From positions 2,232,001 through 2,296,000 of the forward strand of contig CATOTJ020000002.1 of assembly GCA_951813525.2 (NCBI GenBank): DNA of 64,000 nt. The letters are read 5' to 3'. Under the pieces are notes generated by a model that was given only the letters and a program-made list of their open reading frames with translations, was not told the DNA's origin and searched no databases. The translations under genes were made by a program, and so were the position numbers. Origin of the DNA: Thermohalobaculum sp951813525. Its GTDB lineage: Bacteria > Pseudomonadota > Alphaproteobacteria > Rhodobacterales > Rhodobacteraceae. This document shows, one piece after another, positions 54,036 through 63,165 of the stretch (its first letter is position 1; the number at the start of each line of letters is the position of its first letter).

Positions 54036-54064
54036 TACTAACGTGCATTGATCAGAACTCATGG
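54036..54064. repeat. IS630 terminal inverted repeat (low-coordinate end)
   Basis: Starts TACTAACGTGCATTGATCAG. Compared by eye with the other end, 19 of 29 positions match, including TACT, GCA, TGA and GAACTCA/GGACTCA blocks. The transposase stop codon lies inside it. Confidence 0.75.
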
Positions 54065-55109
54065 GCCCATTTACGGCTACCGATTGATGAGATGCGCCAG
54101 GGCTGTTCGATGAGCTTGTTCCAACTGTCACAGCAGTGCGCGACGATGTCGTCGTAGTTTTTGAAGACCCGGTTTGAGAGCCAGTTGTCGCGTATGAATT
54201 GCCAGATGTTTTCGACTGGATTCAGTTCTGGCGACCGGGCCGGGATTGGAACGAGTGTGATGTTTTCCGGCACATCGAGCTTCGGTGTCGTGTGCCATCC
54301 GGCCTGATCGAGCAGCAGGATGGCGTGTGCGCCTGGGGCGACTTCGGCGCTGATCAGCTTCAAGTGCTCCACCATGGCATAGGTGTCGCAGAACGGCATG
54401 ACGAGGCCGGCACCCTTGCCTTCCGCCGGGCAGATTGCGCCGAAGATATACGCCCATTTCGTCCGCTGATCGTGTGGCGCACGGGGACGCGTTCCTCGCC
54501 GCGCCCAACGTCGTGTGATCTTGTTCTTCTGGCCGACCCTGGCTTCATCTTGAAACCAGACCTCTACGGGCGGCCAGCCTCGCTTGATGCGGATGGCTGT
54601 GACGACGTCGCCGAAGTTTTTTTGAACATCTCGATCGCCTCCTCATCCTGCGCGTAGTGCTGCGGGCGCGCTGTGAGTTTGCGATATCCCAAGGCGTGCA
54701 ACTCGCGGCCAACGGTATGACGGCTGACCGAAACGCCGAACTCTTCGTATAGCCAGAACGCAAGGTCGACGAGGCGCCAGCGCACAACCCCATCGAGATA
54801 GGGACGCGGGCCTGACTCGACCGCCGCCGCGAGCGCGGTGCGCTGCTCAGCCGTCAGGAGCGGTGCCTTGCCCGGTGCCTTCCGCGTCGTCAGCGCATCC
54901 GGGCCGCCGTCGTTGAACCGCAACACCCAATCCCGGATCACCTGAAGGCCAACCCCGCCCGTGCGCGCCGCATCGCTCCGCGAGCCTCCGTCAAGGACAA
55001 CTGCCAGAGCGAGAAGCCGCCGCGTCTGATCCGCTTCATCGCTCTTCCGCGCCAGACGTCGAAGATCCGTTCCTGTATAATCCAATCTGATCTGAACAGC
55101 AGACCCCAT
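54052..55109 (-). CDS. IS630-family transposase (two frames joined by -1 frameshift)
   Basis: DDE transposase of about 352 residues read in two frames. The first (55109 to about 54618; its frame runs on to 54564) holds the helix-turn-helix region, with ALAVVLDGGSRSDAARTGGV and LHALGYRKLTARPQHYAQDE. At an A7 run (54617-54623 on the minus strand) a -1 shift continues as NFGDVVTAIRIKRGW. The catalytic Asp in VWFQDEARVG, Asp in LLLDQAGWHT and Glu in PELNPVENIWQFIR follow. The start at 55109 (MGSAVQIRLDYTG) has AGAGGAG 8 bases upstream. Slippage at A-runs is a known way of expressing some IS transposases, so this need not be a mutation. Confidence 0.85.
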
Positions 55110-55169
55110 GGCAAAAACTCCTCTGTTTTCCATGGTGAATCAGATCAAGATCGGGCCGGAAATCCCCTT

Positions 55170-55198
55170 CCGTGAGTCCGAGTCATTGCGCCGCAGTA
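55170..55198. repeat. IS630 terminal inverted repeat (high-coordinate end)
   Basis: Reads TACTGCGGCGCAATGACTCG on the minus strand, the partner of 54036-54064, and is followed directly by the TTA flank inside luxI codons 17-18. Confidence 0.75.
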
Positions 55199-55251
55199 TT
55201 AGCCAGATTCGGGAAGTCGAAGAGATCGTCGCCATAGACCAGTTTGAACAT
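55199..55251 (-). pseudogene. luxI N-terminal fragment (separated by IS630)
   Basis: Codons 1-18 of the interrupted AHL synthase: MFKLVYGDDLFDFPNLAN, the usual LuxI N-terminal pattern (Y-x-D/A-D-L-x-x-F/x-P-x-L-A). Excising the IS and one TTA copy gives NLAN-Q-MFQDRRAQF in a continuous frame with 53390-54028, about 231 residues in total. The ATG at 55251 follows the luxR stop by about 80 bp on the same strand, the classical luxR-luxI order. Confidence 0.85.
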
Positions 55252-55331
55252 GCGAAAGGGCTCCATCAGCTTTGCTGACAGAGTTATTGGTCCAAGACCG
55301 TTAAAATTTCGTTCAAATGGTCAATGTTTCT

Positions 55332-56120
55332 TTATGCTGGCGGTATGATCCCTCTGTGCGCCGCCAGTGCGATGGCGTGCGGAATGTTGAGTGCGCCAAG
55401 TTTGTGCCGGGCGCTATCGATATAGACGCGGAACGTGTTTTCCGAGATCCCGAGGCTTTCGGACGCCCGCGCCCTGCTTAGTCCTTCTGCAATCAGACGC
55501 ATGGCGTCGCGTTCCCGCCCCGAAAGCGGGCGTGTCGTGTGCAGCTGTTCCATTCCAGCCAATGCGAGAACGCGTTGATGGACATAATGCGCCAGCAACA
55601 GGAAGTCAGTGCGCGCGCCGACCAACAGAGTTTGCCAGACATCCAGACTGCACTGCTTGTTGATGGTGAAGATGGCGAGTTGGCCGCCCGGTCCGCGGAC
55701 AGGCACCGTATACCCCTGATTACCGATACCGAAGTCGACCGCTTCATGCAGGAACTGAGCTCGGTCGGCGCTGCGCCAGTCGAGTTCGGACCAATCGATC
55801 GGATCGAAGCTGGCCGTCGCCGTGGACAGAACAGGATCAACGCTGAAGAATTTTGCTTCGAAATATCGTTTGATCCAATCCGGCGAATAGGACATCGCGG
55901 CAAGTTGGCGGCCTTTGCTTTGGACAACACCGCCGACCGGATCCAGGCTGCTGGATTTTCGCTCGCCCAGATCCCGAGAGTCGAGACCGAGAGAGAGCGC
56001 ATAGTAGTAGACGTGATCGACATCATAGATCGCTCGGATCGCCTCAATGATAGCGGCGAAGCTGCCCATGTCGGGCAATGTGCTGAGACGCTCCAATATG
56101 TCGTTCAGGCGTGTCGGCAT
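55332..56120 (-). CDS. LuxR-family AHL-responsive transcription regulator
   Basis: A 262-residue quorum-sensing regulator. The N-terminal autoinducer-binding domain keeps the ligand-contact pattern in YSPDWIKRYFEAKFFSVDPVL (Trp, Tyr, Asp-Pro) and GYTVPVRGPGGQLAIF. The C-terminal LuxR helix-turn-helix is RPLSGRERDAMRLIAEGLS, then SESLGISENTFRVYIDSARH. It is intact, while the adjacent luxI is broken, so it may now act without a self-made signal or respond to foreign AHLs. Its 5' end overlaps a small upstream ORF by 77 bases. Confidence 0.92.
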   Translation of the reverse strand: MPTRLNDILERLSTLPDMGSFAAIIEAIRAIYDVDHVYYYALSLGLDSRDLGERKSSSLDPVGGVVQSKGRQLAAMSYSPDWIKRYFEAKFFSVDPVLSTATASFDPIDWSELDWRSADRAQFLHEAVDFGIGNQGYTVPVRGPGGQLAIFTINKQCSLDVWQTLLVGARTDFLLLAHYVHQRVLALAGMEQLHTTRPLSGRERDAMRLIAEGLSRARASESLGISENTFRVYIDSARHKLGALNIPHAIALAAHRGIIPPA

Positions 56121-56277
56121 GTACCGTTCCGAGATTTGATGTTTCCCGCTCGTGACTTTCGTTGGAAGCCACCAGGATTGCGACGTCCATCTCTTCAGCC
56201 AGTGCGACCATTCCGTTCTTAGCGGCCATGTCGCGAACCGAGATCAGTACATTCACAAACCAGTCATCCATCTGCAC
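56044..56277 (-). CDS. Small protein upstream of luxR, unknown function
   Basis: A 77-codon frame that begins MQMDDWFVNVLISVRDMAAK, with a GGGAG ribosome site 7 bases before the ATG. Residues about 5-40 look like a short amphipathic helical protein (NGMVALAEEMDVAILVASNE). The last 25 residues overlap the luxR start in another frame. The ribosome site and helical composition support a genuine gene, but no family is recognised. A shorter product starting at the second Met is possible. Confidence 0.5.
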   Translation of the reverse strand: MQMDDWFVNVLISVRDMAAKNGMVALAEEMDVAILVASNESHERETSNLGTVHADTPERHIGASQHIARHGQLRRYH

Positions 56278-56421
56278 TCTCCCGCAGTTAAGGTTAACGA
56301 AGTGTTACCTTGCGATGCTTTGAGACTTGCAGATTCACGCATGCCGGGAAATTCACCAATTCTGCCTCCCCATAAACTGTGAGGTGGAGCTTCTGCCCGC
56401 CGCAAATCGCAGTCGTCGAAT

Positions 56422-56431
56422 GCTAATTAGC
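56422..56431. promoter_or_regulatory. 10-bp palindrome GCTAATTAGC upstream of coaBC
   Basis: A perfect A/T-centred palindrome in the 244-bp gap between the luxR-side small gene and coaBC. It could be a regulator site for either direction, but a palindrome of this size can occur by chance. Confidence 0.25.
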
Positions 56432-56521
56432 GGTATGGAATCCTTGTTTTTTCCTTCTCAGGCGAATTACATACAGATTATGGGAATTAGCGAAAAAGGC
56501 ACCCCGGATGATGGTTGGCGC

Positions 56522-57736
56522 ATGAACGGAAAACGTATTCTGCTGATCGTCGGCGGGGGCATCGCGGCCTATAAGTGTCTCGAATTGATACGCCTGCTGC
56601 GCAAGGCGGGCGCGAATGTCAGCACGGTCCTGACCGATTCGGGCGCGGAGTTCGTGACACCGCTGTCACTTTCGGCCCTGACGGGCGAAAAAATCTATCG
56701 TGAACTGTTTGATCTGACAGATGAAGCGGAGATGGGACACATCCAGCTGTCGCGTTCTGCCGATCTGATTGTCGTTGCGCCGGCAACCGCAGATCTGATG
56801 GCCAAGATGGCGCATGGCCTGGCGGGCGATCTGGCTACAACCTTGCTGCTGGCGACCGACACGCCGGTTCTGATTGCGCCCGCGATGAACGTTCGAATGT
56901 GGGACCATCCGGCGACACGGCGCAACCGCGCCATAATGCGCCAGGACGGAATTGCCGTGGTCGGACCGAACGAAGGCGACATGGCGTGCGGTGAATTTGG
57001 TCCTGGCCGCATGGCCGAGCCTGCCGAGATCATGGCCGCAATTCAGGACAGGCTGGGATATGACGGCCCGCTCACCGGAAAACGCATCCTGGTCACAGCC
57101 GGGCCGACGCATGAGCCGATTGATCCCGTGCGATATATTGCCAATCGTTCGTCGGGCACTCAGGGGCTGGCAATTGCCACGGCACTGCGCGATTTGGGGG
57201 CCGAAGTTACCCTGATTTGTGGCCCCGTCGGCCTGGCGATGCCGACCGGCATGGATGTTCAACCGGTCGAAACCGCCGAAGCGATGATGGCAGCGGTCAG
57301 TGCAGCCCTGCCCGTGCAGGCCGGGGTCTTTGCCGCCGCAGTTGCGGACTGGCGGGTGGTTGGCAGTTCGGGCTCGAAAATCAAGAAAGACGCATCGGGG
57401 GCCGCGCCGCCGCTGGATCTGGTCGAAAACCCCGACATCCTTCGCACGGTCTCTGCCCTGCCGTCCGGACAGCGCCCCGTGCTGGTTGTGGGATTTGCCG
57501 CCGAGACCGATGATGTAATCGCTAACGCGACGGCAAAACGCGCCCGCAAGGGCTGCGACTGGATTGTCGCCAATGACGTTAGCCCAGAAACAGGAATCAT
57601 GGGCGGAGCGTCGAACACCGTGACGTTGATCACCGATCAAGGCACCGAGGCTTGGGCGCCGGATACCAAGGACGCGGTCGCCCGTAAATTGGCGGCGCGG
57701 ATGGCCACCGCGTTGACAGACGAGGCCGTCGCATGA
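56522..57736 (+). CDS. coaBC: Bifunctional phosphopantothenoylcysteine decarboxylase/synthetase
   Basis: Two consecutive steps of coenzyme A synthesis. The N-terminal flavin-dependent CoaC domain shows ILLIVGGGIAAYKCLELIRL, HIQLSRSADLIVVAPATADL and the Cys loop EGDMACGEFGPGRM. The C-terminal CoaB domain shows VTAGPTHEPIDPVRYIANRS and FAAAVADWRV. The ATG at 56522 (MNGKRILLIVGGGIAAYK) is chosen as it directly precedes the flavoprotein fold; the frame is open further upstream. The stop overlaps the dut ATG (ATGA). Confidence 0.94.
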   Translation: MNGKRILLIVGGGIAAYKCLELIRLLRKAGANVSTVLTDSGAEFVTPLSLSALTGEKIYRELFDLTDEAEMGHIQLSRSADLIVVAPATADLMAKMAHGLAGDLATTLLLATDTPVLIAPAMNVRMWDHPATRRNRAIMRQDGIAVVGPNEGDMACGEFGPGRMAEPAEIMAAIQDRLGYDGPLTGKRILVTAGPTHEPIDPVRYIANRSSGTQGLAIATALRDLGAEVTLICGPVGLAMPTGMDVQPVETAEAMMAAVSAALPVQAGVFAAAVADWRVVGSSGSKIKKDASGAAPPLDLVENPDILRTVSALPSGQRPVLVVGFAAETDDVIANATAKRARKGCDWIVANDVSPETGIMGGASNTVTLITDQGTEAWAPDTKDAVARKLAARMATALTDEAVA

Positions 57737-58206
57737 GCGCCGTGCAAATTCAGGTGTTGCGGCTGGCCGGCCACGACCCGCGTCTGGCCCTGCCCCGGCA
57801 CGAAACAGACGGCGCAGCGGGTTTGGATCTGCGGGCCTGTCTGGCTCCGGCAGACCAAGAGCAAGGGTTGGTCGTTGCACCAATGGGGCGGGTGCTGGTC
57901 CCCACCGGTTTGACGTTTGTTTTGCCAGACGGCCACGAAGGCCAGATACGTCCACGGTCTGGCTTGGCCGTCCGCCACGGGATCACCGTTTTGAATGCCC
58001 CCGGGACAATTGACTGCGACTATCGCGGCGAGGTGAAGGTCGCCCTGATCAACTTGGGCGCCGAAAACTACCGCGTCTGTCATGGCGACAGGATTGCCCA
58101 ACTGATCGTAGCGCCCTATTGCAAGGTGACGTTAGTTGAGGTTGCAGAAACGGCGGCAACGGCCCGCGCCAGCGGCGGTTTCGGGTCCACCGGCGGCGGC
58201 GCCTGA
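57733..58206 (+). CDS. dut: dUTP diphosphatase
   Basis: Hydrolyses dUTP to dUMP, limiting uracil in DNA. All five trimeric dUTPase motifs appear in 157 residues: AGLDLRA, RPRSGLA, GTIDCDYRGEV, GDRIAQLIV and the C-terminal RASGGFGSTG arm. It overlaps coaBC at the start and the Rrf2-type gene at the end (TGATG), making a coupled three-gene operon. Confidence 0.95.
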   Translation: MSAVQIQVLRLAGHDPRLALPRHETDGAAGLDLRACLAPADQEQGLVVAPMGRVLVPTGLTFVLPDGHEGQIRPRSGLAVRHGITVLNAPGTIDCDYRGEVKVALINLGAENYRVCHGDRIAQLIVAPYCKVTLVEVAETAATARASGGFGSTGGGA

Positions 58207-58658
58207 TGCTGCGCCTGTCCCGCAAAACACTGCTGGCGCTGGAGGCCGTTCTGGACGTTGCCTATAATGCGCGCCCCGACCCAGTACAGTCCAAGGACAT
58301 CACCAAACGCCAGGGCATCCCGCAGAGGTATCTGGAACAGGTGATGCAGCAACTGGTGCATCAAGGCATCTTGAAAGGCGTTCGCGGACCGCGCGGAGGT
58401 TATACCTTGGCGCGGGAACGGCGCAAGATCACGGTGGGCGATGTCGTTCGCGTCGTCGATGAATTGGACGCCGAGACCGAGAGCGATCCGATCAGCAAGT
58501 CCGAATTGGGCGAGACCGTGATCGGACCGCTTTGGGAGGAAACCCGAGGCATCGTCTTGGATCGGCTTGACCGCGTGACGATGGAAGATTTGTGCCGCCA
58601 GGCCCGAAAACGCGATGTCCCCCACGGCGCCAAGGACGCGCCGGATTTCACGATCTGA
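58206..58658 (+). CDS. Rrf2-family transcription regulator without Fe-S cysteines
   Basis: A 150-residue winged-helix regulator. KDITKRQGIPQRYLEQVMQQL is the recognition region and GVRGPRGGYTLAR the wing. The three-cysteine cluster that binds Fe-S in IscR/NsrR/RirA is absent (only one Cys near the C-terminus). It is therefore closer in kind to CymR, which controls cysteine metabolism through protein contact with CysK. Being directly upstream of cysK supports a cysteine-related role, though this is inference. Confidence 0.87.
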   Translation: MLRLSRKTLLALEAVLDVAYNARPDPVQSKDITKRQGIPQRYLEQVMQQLVHQGILKGVRGPRGGYTLARERRKITVGDVVRVVDELDAETESDPISKSELGETVIGPLWEETRGIVLDRLDRVTMEDLCRQARKRDVPHGAKDAPDFTI

Positions 58659-58791
58659 ACGGGGCGGCTGGCCATTCAAGGCCACGTGCCGGGCAACAAT
58701 GACGAGAAGGTGACGGCAGCGGGCCGCCCGCATTTGCATTGCTCCGGGTGCGCGGTCATTATCGCCCGCAAATCAGCCAGGAGAACGAGAC

Positions 58792-59750
<959 letters not shown>

Positions 59751-59751
<1 letters not shown>

Positions 59752-60035
59752 TGATATGGATTTTCGAAACAGCCGGCATGGCGGCGCTGGGCGGGATCAT
59801 CTGGGTCCTGTTCCGTGCTGCCAGCGAACGGCCTGATCAATCGGGGTTGCGAACAGCGGCATGGATCGGGCTGATCGCATGGGTTGGTTTCGGTATTCTT
59901 CTGCTGGTTCGAAGCGGCGCATTCGATAATCCGATCGCGCTGGTCACGAACGCATTGATCGTCGCGCTGATATTGGCGGTTGTCCTGGGATACCGCCGCA
60001 TTCTGGGCAAACTACGCGAACGGGCCAGCAGATAG
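59751..60035 (+). CDS. Three-helix membrane protein of unknown function
   Basis: A 94-residue protein with predicted transmembrane segments at about 5-23, 36-54 and 63-81 and a basic C-terminal tail (RRILGKLRERASR). It overlaps the cysK stop and precedes the GNAT gene by 2 bp, so it is translated within the cysK transcript. No family recognised. Confidence 0.7.
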
Positions 60036-60037
60036 AC

Positions 60038-60445
60038 GTGTCCGATTTCCAGATCGTCGAACCTGATATGGACCTCTATGCCGAGATCATTCGGCGCTTC
60101 GAGGGTTTCAACCGCGCGCACACAAGTTGGGGCGCGGAGGTTTTCTCGGTTGTTAAGCGCAGCGGCGAGCGCGCCGTTGCAGCCGCCCGAGGCGTTGTGA
60201 ATATGGGCGTTGTCGAGATCCGCGGCGTCTGGATCGATGATAACTTGCGGGGCGCCGGGTTGGGCCGCGCACTGATGGCCGTCTTAGAGGCCGAGGCGGT
60301 CCGGCGCGGCGCCGCGCGTGCGGCCCTGGATACCTATTCCTGGCAAGCGGTGGGGTTCTATCTGAAGCTGGGTTACAGCGAATTCGGCGTCCTGGATTAT
60401 CCGAACGGGACGCGGCGGCACTATATGATCAAGGATCTGGCATGA
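60038..60445 (+). CDS. GNAT-family N-acetyltransferase
   Basis: A 135-residue acetyltransferase. The acetyl-CoA pyrophosphate loop is RGAGLGRALMAVLE (R/Q-x-x-G-x-G/A), preceded by EIRGVWIDDNL and followed by AVGFYLKLGYSEFGVL. The start is GTG at 60038. Acceptor unknown; context with cysK and an aminotransferase suggests a small-molecule rather than protein substrate. Confidence 0.82.
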   Translation: MSDFQIVEPDMDLYAEIIRRFEGFNRAHTSWGAEVFSVVKRSGERAVAAARGVVNMGVVEIRGVWIDDNLRGAGLGRALMAVLEAEAVRRGAARAALDTYSWQAVGFYLKLGYSEFGVLDYPNGTRRHYMIKDLA

Positions 60446-60541
60446 GACCCCGTCGCAGTTCATTTGCGCGGACCTGCGACTTGCAGCCCGTTGGGATTCG
60501 GTATCTGCTGACATCATCAGTTGCAACAGAACGGGGCGACC

Positions 60542-61462
60542 ATGGACGCGCGCGCAAATGAGAGAACCGTCTGGATGAACGGCGAGTTCATTCCAGAGAG
60601 CCAGGCCCTGGTCCCTTACCGCGACCGCAGCTTTCTGTTCGGTGATGGGGCCTTCGATCTGACCCGGACGTTTCAGGGGCGCATCTTCAAACTGGACGAG
60701 CATATCGAGCGGCTCTACCGGTCGTTGAAAGCACTGCACCTTGATCCGACGATGACGGAAGAACGGATGAAGGAAATCACCGAACAGGTGGTTGACCGTA
60801 ACCGTCATCTGCTGGGCGAGAAGGACGATTATTGGGTTGGTCAGCGCCTCACCCGCGGCGTGATGAAGGTCGAAGGCGACAACTGGGATCACTATGGGCC
60901 GACGGTGATCGTCGAATGTTCACCGATGCCGATTGCTGAACGCGCGCACATGTACCGTGACGGCATTCAGGTGGTAACGCCATCCGTACGCCGCACCCCG
61001 CCCGAGTGCCTTACACCGCGGGCGAAGACCCACAACTATCTGAACTTGATCATGGGCGATATCGAAGTGCGCGCCCAGAACCCCGTTGGCTGGGCAATCC
61101 TGCTGGATATGGCGGGCAACCTGAACGAAGGCCTTGGTTCGAATTTCTTCCTGGTCAAGGACGGCAAGATCCGTACACCACGCGAGAAATTTGTGCTGCC
61201 GGGTGTCAGCCGCGAAACCGCAATCGAATTGGCCGATAGTCTGGGTATTTCTTGCACCGAAGATGATCTCGATCTCTACGACGCCTATAACGCCGACGAG
61301 TGCTTTATCACCTCGACCTCGCTTTGCATCTGTCCTGTTGCATCAATCAACGGTGTCGAAATGGGTGCCGGAATATATGGCCCGGTGACGCAGAAGCTGG
61401 TCGATGCTTATGTCGATCTGGTCGACTGCGATTTCGTCCAACAATATCTGGACCGGCTTTGA
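60542..61462 (+). CDS. Class IV PLP aminotransferase (branched-chain/D-amino-acid type)
   Basis: A 306-residue fold-type IV transaminase. RSFLFGDGAFDLTRTF is the N-terminal block, the PLP Lys is in RAKTHNYLNLIMG, and GNLNEGLGSNFFLVKDG and PGVSRETAIELA bind the cofactor phosphate. ITSTSLCICPVASING follows. Substrate could be branched-chain keto acids, D-alanine or an (R)-amine; motifs do not decide. The ATG at 60542 gives MDARANERTVWMNGEFI. An upstream ATG seven codons earlier is possible. Confidence 0.87.
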   Translation: MDARANERTVWMNGEFIPESQALVPYRDRSFLFGDGAFDLTRTFQGRIFKLDEHIERLYRSLKALHLDPTMTEERMKEITEQVVDRNRHLLGEKDDYWVGQRLTRGVMKVEGDNWDHYGPTVIVECSPMPIAERAHMYRDGIQVVTPSVRRTPPECLTPRAKTHNYLNLIMGDIEVRAQNPVGWAILLDMAGNLNEGLGSNFFLVKDGKIRTPREKFVLPGVSRETAIELADSLGISCTEDDLDLYDAYNADECFITSTSLCICPVASINGVEMGAGIYGPVTQKLVDAYVDLVDCDFVQQYLDRL

Positions 61463-61530
61463 GTTGACGAGAGGCAAGTGGAAGGGCCATCGCGAGGTGG
61501 ACCGCGGGTGCCGAACCCTTGACGGCGTGC

Positions 61531-61705
61531 CTACGAACAATCGGTGACGAACCTGGCGATCCGTGTTTCTGGCGAGATTTTCTTGAAGGTAACCGTGCAA
61601 GCCGAGCCTTTCGGGGAAAAGCCCTCGCCCATTTTCAGCGAACGCTTTTCGCCATCAACTTTTACGTCTACGAAATATCCCCGTATTTTCAAAAGTTTGA
61701 AACTA
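61531..61705 (-). pseudogene. C-terminal fragment of a small secreted protein interrupted by IS30
   Basis: Encodes SFKLLKIRGYFVDVKVDG, then EKRSLKMGEGFSPKGSACTV and a final TFKKISPETRIARFVTDCS before TAG. It joins in frame to the signal-peptide fragment at 63166-63317 once the IS30 element and one CTA copy are removed, giving about 107 residues with two cysteines in the mature part. No family recognised. Confidence 0.75.
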
Positions 61706-61733
61706 GGCGGATTCAACCGGTCGTCGCAACACC
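61706..61733. repeat. IS30 left terminal inverted repeat
   Basis: 28 bases, starting GGCGGATTCAACCGG and ending CGCAACACC; identical in inverted orientation to 63138-63165. Confidence 0.92.
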
Positions 61734-61751
61734 CCAACCTAGGAGGTGTAG

Positions 61752-63158
61752 ATGACGACGGGAAGACGAAAATCAGAAAGGTCCACGCGGCGCAAATTGT
61801 CCTCACCCGGACGGCCCCCTGTCTGGCAGCGCGAGCAACTGTGCCAGTTCTGGCAGGGTATCGCGGTAGGGCTTTCAAGTGAGCAAGCCGCTGTTGAAGC
61901 AGGTGTCTCTGCCCCTGTCGGAAGCCGATGGTTTCGGAGTTCTGGTGGAATGCCTCCCAAACATCTCGCGCCCTCGGCGCCTTTCCTCAAGAACCGCAAC
62001 CTGGTCTTCGCGGAACGCGAGGAAATCGCCTTGGAATGCGCTCGGGGCACCGGTGTGCGTGCAATCGCGCGCAAACTGGGGCGGGCACCCAGCACGATCT
62101 CCCGCGAGATCAGGCGCAACTCGGCGACACGAGGCGGAGACTTCGACTACCGGGCTCTCACAGCGCAGTGGCATGCGGATCGCGCATCCCGCCGCCCGAA
62201 GACCAGCAAGCTGACGAACAATCCTGCCTTGCGAGATTATGTGCAGGACCGGCTTGCCGGCCTGATCGCCACGCCAGACGGCATCTCCTTCGACGGGCCT
62301 GTCGTGGTATGGAGGAAACGGCGGTCCGTTCATCGGCAAAGCCGACGCTGGTCTTGCGCCTGGAGCCCGGAACAGATCGCACAGCGCCTGAAGGTGGACT
62401 TCCCCGAGGACCCGACCATGCGCATCAGTCATGAAGCCATCTATCAGGCGCTCTACATCCAAGGGCGCGGAGCCCTGAAGCGGGAGCTTTCGGCCTGTCT
62501 TCGCTCTGGACGGGCACTGCGTCTGCCCCGAGAACGGGCCCGAAACCGAGGCAAGTCCTTCATCTCGGATGCGCTGATGATCAGCGCCCGCCCGGCCGCG
62601 ATTGACGACAGAGCGGTGCCAGGCCACTGGGAAGGCGATCTCATTCTCGGACTTGGCAGTTCAGCGATTGGGACGCTGGTCGAACGGACCACGCGCTTCA
62701 CTATGCTTTTGCACCTGCCGCGAATGGAAAGCCACGGCACGACCAAACCGATCAAGAACGGTCCGGCTCTTGCCGGTCATGGTGCAGAAGCCGTCCGCGA
62801 TGCCATTTCCGAAACCATAATGGATCTTCCGGCACATCTGCGACGATCACTGACCTGGGATCAGGGAGCCGAGATGGCACAGCACGCTCAGCTTCGGATC
62901 GACACCGGTCTCGAAGTCTACTTCTGCGACCCTCAGAGTCCCTGGCAGCGCGGCAGCAATGAAAACACCAATGGCCTGCTCCGCCAATACTTTCCGAAAG
63001 GCACCGATCTAAGTCAGCATGGCAATGAAGAGTTGAACGCCGTTGCCCATGCCTTGAATACGAGGCCACGCAAAACGCTCGGATGGCGAACGCCCGCGGA
63101 AGCACTCGACCAGTTGCTCAAACAGGATATGATCGAAGGTGTTGCGACGACCGGTTGA
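61752..63158 (+). CDS. IS30-family transposase
   Basis: A 468-residue transposase. The N-terminal DNA-binding half has two helix-turn-helix regions, the second in GTGVRAIARKLGRAPSTISR. The catalytic core has GHWEGDLILG (Asp), LTWDQGAEMAQHA (Asp) and SPWQRGSNENTNGLLRQYFP (Glu), all typical of IS30. AGGAGGT lies 4 bases before the ATG. The stop lies inside the right terminal repeat. Confidence 0.95.
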   Translation: MTTGRRKSERSTRRKLSSPGRPPVWQREQLCQFWQGIAVGLSSEQAAVEAGVSAPVGSRWFRSSGGMPPKHLAPSAPFLKNRNLVFAEREEIALECARGTGVRAIARKLGRAPSTISREIRRNSATRGGDFDYRALTAQWHADRASRRPKTSKLTNNPALRDYVQDRLAGLIATPDGISFDGPVVVWRKRRSVHRQSRRWSCAWSPEQIAQRLKVDFPEDPTMRISHEAIYQALYIQGRGALKRELSACLRSGRALRLPRERARNRGKSFISDALMISARPAAIDDRAVPGHWEGDLILGLGSSAIGTLVERTTRFTMLLHLPRMESHGTTKPIKNGPALAGHGAEAVRDAISETIMDLPAHLRRSLTWDQGAEMAQHAQLRIDTGLEVYFCDPQSPWQRGSNENTNGLLRQYFPKGTDLSQHGNEELNAVAHALNTRPRKTLGWRTPAEALDQLLKQDMIEGVATTG

Positions 63159-63165
63159 ATCCGCC
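63138..63165. repeat. IS30 right terminal inverted repeat
   Basis: Perfect inverted copy of 61706-61733, ending TTGAATCCGCC and followed by the CTA flank. Confidence 0.92.

Larger units (their letters stand above)
54036..55198 (-). mobile_element. Complete IS630-family insertion sequence
   Basis: A 1163-bp element bounded by imperfect terminal inverted repeats starting TACT. It is flanked by TTA on both sides (54033-54035 and 55199-55201), consistent with the TA-targeting of the IS630/Tc1 group. It carries one transposase in two overlapping frames. Deleting the element plus one flank copy rejoins luxI in frame, which confirms the boundaries. Confidence 0.88.
61706..63165 (+). mobile_element. 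Complete IS30-family insertion sequence
   Basis: A 1460-bp element with perfect 28-bp terminal inverted repeats beginning GGCGGATTCAACCGGTCGTC, flanked by CTA on both sides (61703-61705 and 63166-63168). Repeat perfection and an intact transposase suggest a recent, active insertion. Confidence 0.92.

Noticed and set aside
55252..55331. Lux-box-like operator between luxR and luxI
   Set aside because: Only a short TCAGC-AAA-GCTGA symmetry is seen, too weak and too small for a 18-20-bp lux box.
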